A stretch of 7,771 nt of DNA, taken from NCBI GenBank assembly GCA_030043285.1, contig JASHXZ010000742.1, positions 1 to 7,771 of the forward strand. The letters run 5' to 3'. The stretch comes from Xanthobacteraceae bacterium (GTDB lineage: Bacteria > Pseudomonadota > Alphaproteobacteria > Rhizobiales > Xanthobacteraceae). The notes below the pieces were generated by a model. That model did not search any database. It was not told where the DNA came from and saw only the letters and a program-made list of their open reading frames with translations. The position numbers and the translations under genes were made by a program. This document shows positions 5,554 through 7,771 of the stretch, piece after piece (the stretch's first letter is position 1; the number at the start of each line of letters is the position of its first letter).

Positions 5554-5858
5554 GGTCGTTCTCCGAGGTTTTTTCCAAGGGCCGGCTGCGCGGCCGATGG
5601 CTATTGGTCGGATGACTCGGAGAAAGGTTCATGGGACGCGATCGGTGCCCCCTCGCCCGGACTGGTGCTTGGAGATGGCCGGCGAATCGAAGAGGTCGTC
5701 AAAGCCTGGGCGAGCGATCAAGCAGACCGAAGAGTTTGCTCTCCCTTCGGATATCGGAACTGTACCAACGGAAGGATGGAGGCGCGATGCTTCGCAGCCT
5801 TAAGGTTTCCTTGGGGTAGCGGCGAGCGGGCATTGCACCTTGAAATCAGGAGCAGCCA
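5554..5858. other. Divergent non-coding region with small hairpins
   Basis: This 305-bp stretch separates the divergently transcribed His-rich protein and DUF937 genes and should hold both promoters; none matches sigma-70 consensus well. Contents seen: the minus-strand Shine-Dalgarno next to 5553; a 5-bp stem GGCCG/CGGCC (5580-5584/5591-5595) within the His-rich gene leader; a 6-bp inverted repeat CCGAAG/CTTCGG (5727-5732/5745-5750); and the candidate leader ORF at 5787. The open frames crossing it have no family resemblance and are treated as chance. Confidence 0.5.
5787..5819 (+). CDS. Candidate 10-residue leader peptide upstream of the DUF937 gene
   Basis: ATG at 5787 opens a 10-codon frame (M-L-R-S-L-K-V-S-L-G) ending in TAG at 5817-5819. 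GGAGG (5778-5782) lies 4 nt before the ATG, with AAGGA just upstream, making this one of the better ribosome sites in the window. It ends 39 bp before the DUF937 start. The peptide shows no run of a single amino acid and no clear attenuator follows, so it may be a chance ORF, a leader peptide or the remnant of a longer gene. Confidence 0.3.
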   Translation: MLRSLKVSLG

Positions 5859-6944
5859 ATGGCCACCAACCTCGTCTCACTCATCATGGAATTCCTGACG
5901 CCTGACTTGATCGGACGCATCGCCAGCGGGCTCGGTCTTGACAGCAATAAGGTTCGAACCGCTGCCAGCGCGGGGGTCCCGGGATTGCTGGCGGGGCTCA
6001 GCGGCGTGGCCGCAGAGCCGGACGGTCCGCAAAAGCTTGTTGAAGCCGCCAGAGGGGAGACGGGGACACCGGGGCAACTGACCGACATGCTTGGCGGCGC
6101 CGGTCAATCCTCGGTCATCGCCCGCGGATCGCAGTTGCTTGGATCGCTGCTGGGCGGCCGTGATCAGAATGCGCTGACCGAGGCGGTTGGTCGATTTTCC
6201 GGATTGGGCCAGAGCAGCACCGGTTCGTTGCTTGGAATGCTGGCCCCGATCGTGATGGGGACCCTCGCCCGGCAGCCGGGCGGTCTCAATCCGAACGGCA
6301 TGGCGAATCTGCTGGCGAGTCAGAAGAACAATATCGCCGCCGCGCTGCCCTCGGGTTTCAGCAATCTGCTCGGCGGCACTGGCCTGCTCGACTCGCTCGG
6401 CGGCGCAGCGCGCGACGCGGCAGGGACCGCCACTCAATCGGCGCGGACTGCCGGTTCGGCGGTTTACTCCGCCGGCAACGCCGGCCAGCACGCCGTCAGC
6501 GGGACCGCGGCCAGATGGCTGTGGCTCATTCCGCTCGCTGCAATCATTGCCGGGGCGGTCTATTGGCTCAATGGGCCGGCCCAGCAGGCCGATCAGCACG
6601 TGGCGAGCGCGCAAAACCTGACCGTGGCCGGGGTCGATGTCGGCAAGCAAACCACTGACAGCCTCAGCAACTTGCGCACGACGCTATCCGGGGTCACCGA
6701 TGTTCCATCCGCCAAGGCGGCACTGCCCAAGCTGCAAGACGTTACCGGACAGATCGACAAGACCGACGGCATGATCGGGTCGTTGTCGGTCGATCAGCGC
6801 AAGGCCATCGCCAACATCGTCAGCCCACAGATGTCGGCTGTTAATCAATTGTTCGACAAAGTGCTGGCGATCCCCGGCGTCGACCAGGTGTTGAAACCCA
6901 CGATCGACAGCGTGAAAGCGAAGCTCGCAACTCTGGCCGCCTGA
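5859..6944 (+). CDS. DUF937-domain membrane protein
   Basis: A 361-residue protein. The N-terminal 190 residues show the DUF937 pattern: T14-P-D-L-I-G-R-I-A-S-G-L-G-L, A38-G-V-P-G-L-L-A-G-L, G90-S-Q-L-L-G-S-L-L-G-G, T121-G-S-L-L-G-M-L-A-P-I-V-M-G-T-L and a Gly/Leu-rich end at 165-182. An Ala/Ser/Gly linker (183-216) leads to one membrane helix at about 219-237 (W-L-W-L-I-P-L-A-A-I-I-A-G-A-V-Y-W-L). The remaining 120 residues are soluble and helix-prone. There is no signal peptide, so the DUF937 part is probably cytoplasmic and the C-terminal part periplasmic. DUF937 has no settled biochemical role; some relatives, such as YidB-like proteins, are equally uncharacterised. The ATG at 5859 has AGGAG at 5848-5852. 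It appears monocistronic, and its DNA looks less GC-extreme than the transporter cluster. Confidence 0.85.
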   Translation: MATNLVSLIMEFLTPDLIGRIASGLGLDSNKVRTAASAGVPGLLAGLSGVAAEPDGPQKLVEAARGETGTPGQLTDMLGGAGQSSVIARGSQLLGSLLGGRDQNALTEAVGRFSGLGQSSTGSLLGMLAPIVMGTLARQPGGLNPNGMANLLASQKNNIAAALPSGFSNLLGGTGLLDSLGGAARDAAGTATQSARTAGSAVYSAGNAGQHAVSGTAARWLWLIPLAAIIAGAVYWLNGPAQQADQHVASAQNLTVAGVDVGKQTTDSLSNLRTTLSGVTDVPSAKAALPKLQDVTGQIDKTDGMIGSLSVDQRKAIANIVSPQMSAVNQLFDKVLAIPGVDQVLKPTIDSVKAKLATLAA

Positions 6945-6988
6945 CCGCGATCTGCGCACTATACGACAGATATGAAGCTGGGAGATTC

Positions 6989-7003
6989 GTCGCTTCGCGC
7001 GAC
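6989..7003. other. Small hairpin between convergent genes
   Basis: GTCGC (6989-6993) and GCGAC (6999-7003) pair around a 5-nt loop TTCGC in the 75-bp gap between the DUF937 gene and the convergent small membrane protein gene. There is no T-run on either side, so it is only a weak terminator candidate for either direction. Confidence 0.25.
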
Positions 7004-7019
7004 TGTATAACCAAGCGTC

Positions 7020-7229
7020 CTAATCCTGCTTCGCACGTCGCGCGCTAAGAGCTCGACTGAGAAGGCCCAGGGGAGCGCTTGTGAGCATGAATAATGAGAG
7101 CACCATCACGGCCAGCAAATAGAAATTCGGAGTGACGATGAGCAAGGCAATAGCGAAAATAGCCCCGATACAGACGCATGCGATGCTGAGCCAACCGCTC
7201 CGCGCCGCGAGCTGACGCCAATCCTGCAT
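7020..7229 (-). CDS. Small two-helix membrane protein of unknown function
   Basis: A 69-residue protein with two hydrophobic helices at about 13-32 (L-S-I-A-C-V-C-I-G-A-I-F-A-I-A-L-L-I-V) and 37-57 (Y-L-L-A-V-M-V-L-S-L-F-M-L-T), joined by a short T-P-N-F turn and ending in a basic tail (R-A-L-S-A-R-R-A-K-Q). The tail suggests that both ends face the cytoplasm. I do not recognise a family. The ATG at 7229 has no clear Shine-Dalgarno. The frame stays open upstream for 15 codons (reading S-K-L-Q-E-Q-Q-D-A-Q before the Met) to a TGA at 7277-7275, but offers no ATG, GTG or TTG start there. It lies 69 bp after polA in the same direction and could be co-transcribed with it. Confidence 0.55.
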   Translation of the reverse strand: MQDWRQLAARSGWLSIACVCIGAIFAIALLIVTPNFYLLAVMVLSLFMLTSAPLGLLSRALSARRAKQD

Positions 7230-7263
7230 CTGCGCGTCTTGTTGCTCTTGCAGTTTCGACTGT

Positions 7264-7285
7264 CCGGCGAAACCTCACTCGCCGG
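7264..7285 (-). other. Hairpin just downstream of polA
   Basis: CCGGCGA (7264-7270) and TCGCCGG (7279-7285) are perfect 7-bp arms around an 8-nt loop, starting 14 bp past the polA stop on the minus strand. The following minus-strand sequence (ACAGTCGAAACTG) has no T-run, so a terminator is uncertain; 3'-end stabilisation or a partial stop before the small membrane gene is possible. Confidence 0.4.
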
Positions 7286-7298
7286 CGTCATCGCAGCC

Positions 7299-7771
7299 CT
7301 AATGCGCGTCGTCCCAATTGCCGGCGGCGTGGGCCTCGACGTGAATAGGCACTGAGAGCGACACGGCCGGCATCGGCGCGTCGATCATCACCTGGATGAC
7401 GACCGGAATCGTCTTTTCGACTTCGGCGTCGGGCACTTCGAACACCAGTTCGTCGTGCACCTGCAGCAGCATCTGCGCGGTGAGTTTTTGCTTCGCCAGC
7501 GCCGCCTCCATGCGGACCATGGCGCGGCGGATGATGTCGGCGGCGGTGCCTTGCAGCCGGGCATTGACCGCGGCGCGTTCGTTGAACGAACGCACCGAGG
7601 CATTCGAGGCTTTGATTTCGGGATAGTGGCATTTGCGGCCGAACAGCGTTTTCACATAGCCGTTCTGCCTGGCGTAGGTCTTCGACTCCTCGATGAAGTC
7701 GCGAATGCCGGGAAAGCGCTCGAAATATTTTCTGATGTAAGCGCCGGCCTCGTCGCGGCCGATGCCGAGCT
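7299..7771 (-). CDS. polA: DNA polymerase I, C-terminal part (5' end beyond window)
   Basis: The last 156 residues of a family A DNA polymerase, ending in TAG at 7301-7299. The sequence follows E. coli Pol I closely: L-G-I-G-R-D-E-A-G-A-Y-I-R-K-Y-F-E-R-F-P-G-I just after the finger region, G-Y-V-K-T-L-F-G-R-K-C-H-Y-P-E-I, the nucleic-acid-contacting Q-G-T-A-A-D-I-I-R-R-A-M, the catalytic motif C V-H-D-E-L-V-F-E with its metal-binding aspartate, and the terminal N-W-D-D-A-H (N-W-D-Q-A-H in E. coli). The enzyme fills gaps and replaces RNA primers in replication and repair. The palm, exonuclease and 5'-nuclease parts lie to the right of the window. Nothing suggests inactivation. Confidence 0.97.
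   Translation of the reverse strand, partial: LGIGRDEAGAYIRKYFERFPGIRDFIEESKTYARQNGYVKTLFGRKCHYPEIKASNASVRSFNERAAVNARLQGTAADIIRRAMVRMEAALAKQKLTAQMLLQVHDELVFEVPDAEVEKTIPVVIQVMIDAPMPAVSLSVPIHVEAHAAGNWDDAH

Noticed and set aside
5756..5780. Possible EcfG-type stress promoter (GGAAC) before the DUF937 gene
   Set aside because: No CGTT-like -10 element is found 16-17 bp downstream.
5327..5803. 158-codon plus-strand frame across the His-rich gene start and intergenic region
   Set aside because: Mostly antisense to the exported protein gene, no family resemblance, Arg/Pro/Met-rich.
1..7771. CRISPR array, tRNA/rRNA, transposase, integrase or toxin-antitoxin pair
   Set aside because: No regularly spaced repeat array, no RNA-gene signature and no matching protein motifs were seen on either strand.

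Overview
The window is GC-rich and looks chromosomal. Codon use, Shine-Dalgarno sites and protein similarity patterns suggest an alphaproteobacterium of the Hyphomicrobiales (Bradyrhizobium/Rhodopseudomonas/Pseudolabrys-like). No species can be named from the sequence alone. There are nine protein-coding genes, two of them cut by the window edges. I see no tRNA, rRNA, CRISPR array, integrase or insertion sequence.

Left part (1-4819): a Rieske [2Fe-2S] ferredoxin gene runs off the left edge on the minus strand. Across a 240-bp divergent control region, a plus-strand cluster follows: a NitT/TauT-type ABC ATPase, its permease (4-bp overlap), an FAD-dependent oxidoreductase of the L-2-hydroxyglutarate oxidase-like DAO family, a RidA/YjgF-family protein that lacks the usual catalytic arginine, and an exported TRAP-type (DctP) solute-binding protein. 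The spacing (-4, 34, 55 and 80 bp) fits one operon, possibly with a partly separate unit for the binding protein. Together it looks like a small-molecule uptake and oxidation cluster: import of an organic acid or amino-acid-like compound, flavin oxidation, and handling of the reactive product. The substrate is unknown. The transport parts come from two different systems. The ABC pair has no ABC-type binding protein here, and the TRAP binding protein has no TRAP membrane subunits here.

Middle part (4820-5858): the cluster ends at a pair of 14-bp direct repeats and a strong hairpin with a T-rich tail in the minus-strand direction. That hairpin terminates a convergent gene for a small exported protein with a six-histidine run and three cysteines. 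About 300 bp of non-coding DNA follows, holding small hairpins and a candidate 10-codon leader ORF with a good Shine-Dalgarno site.

Right part (5859-7771): a DUF937 protein with one central membrane helix is followed, convergently, by a 69-residue two-helix membrane protein and the 3' end of polA (DNA polymerase I), which runs off the right edge. These genes look like ordinary chromosomal background. The left cluster is the accessory-looking part. I did not find an unmistakable new defence or mobile system. The most informative oddities are the mixed transporter parts, the arginine-less RidA homologue, and several short repeats at control points.
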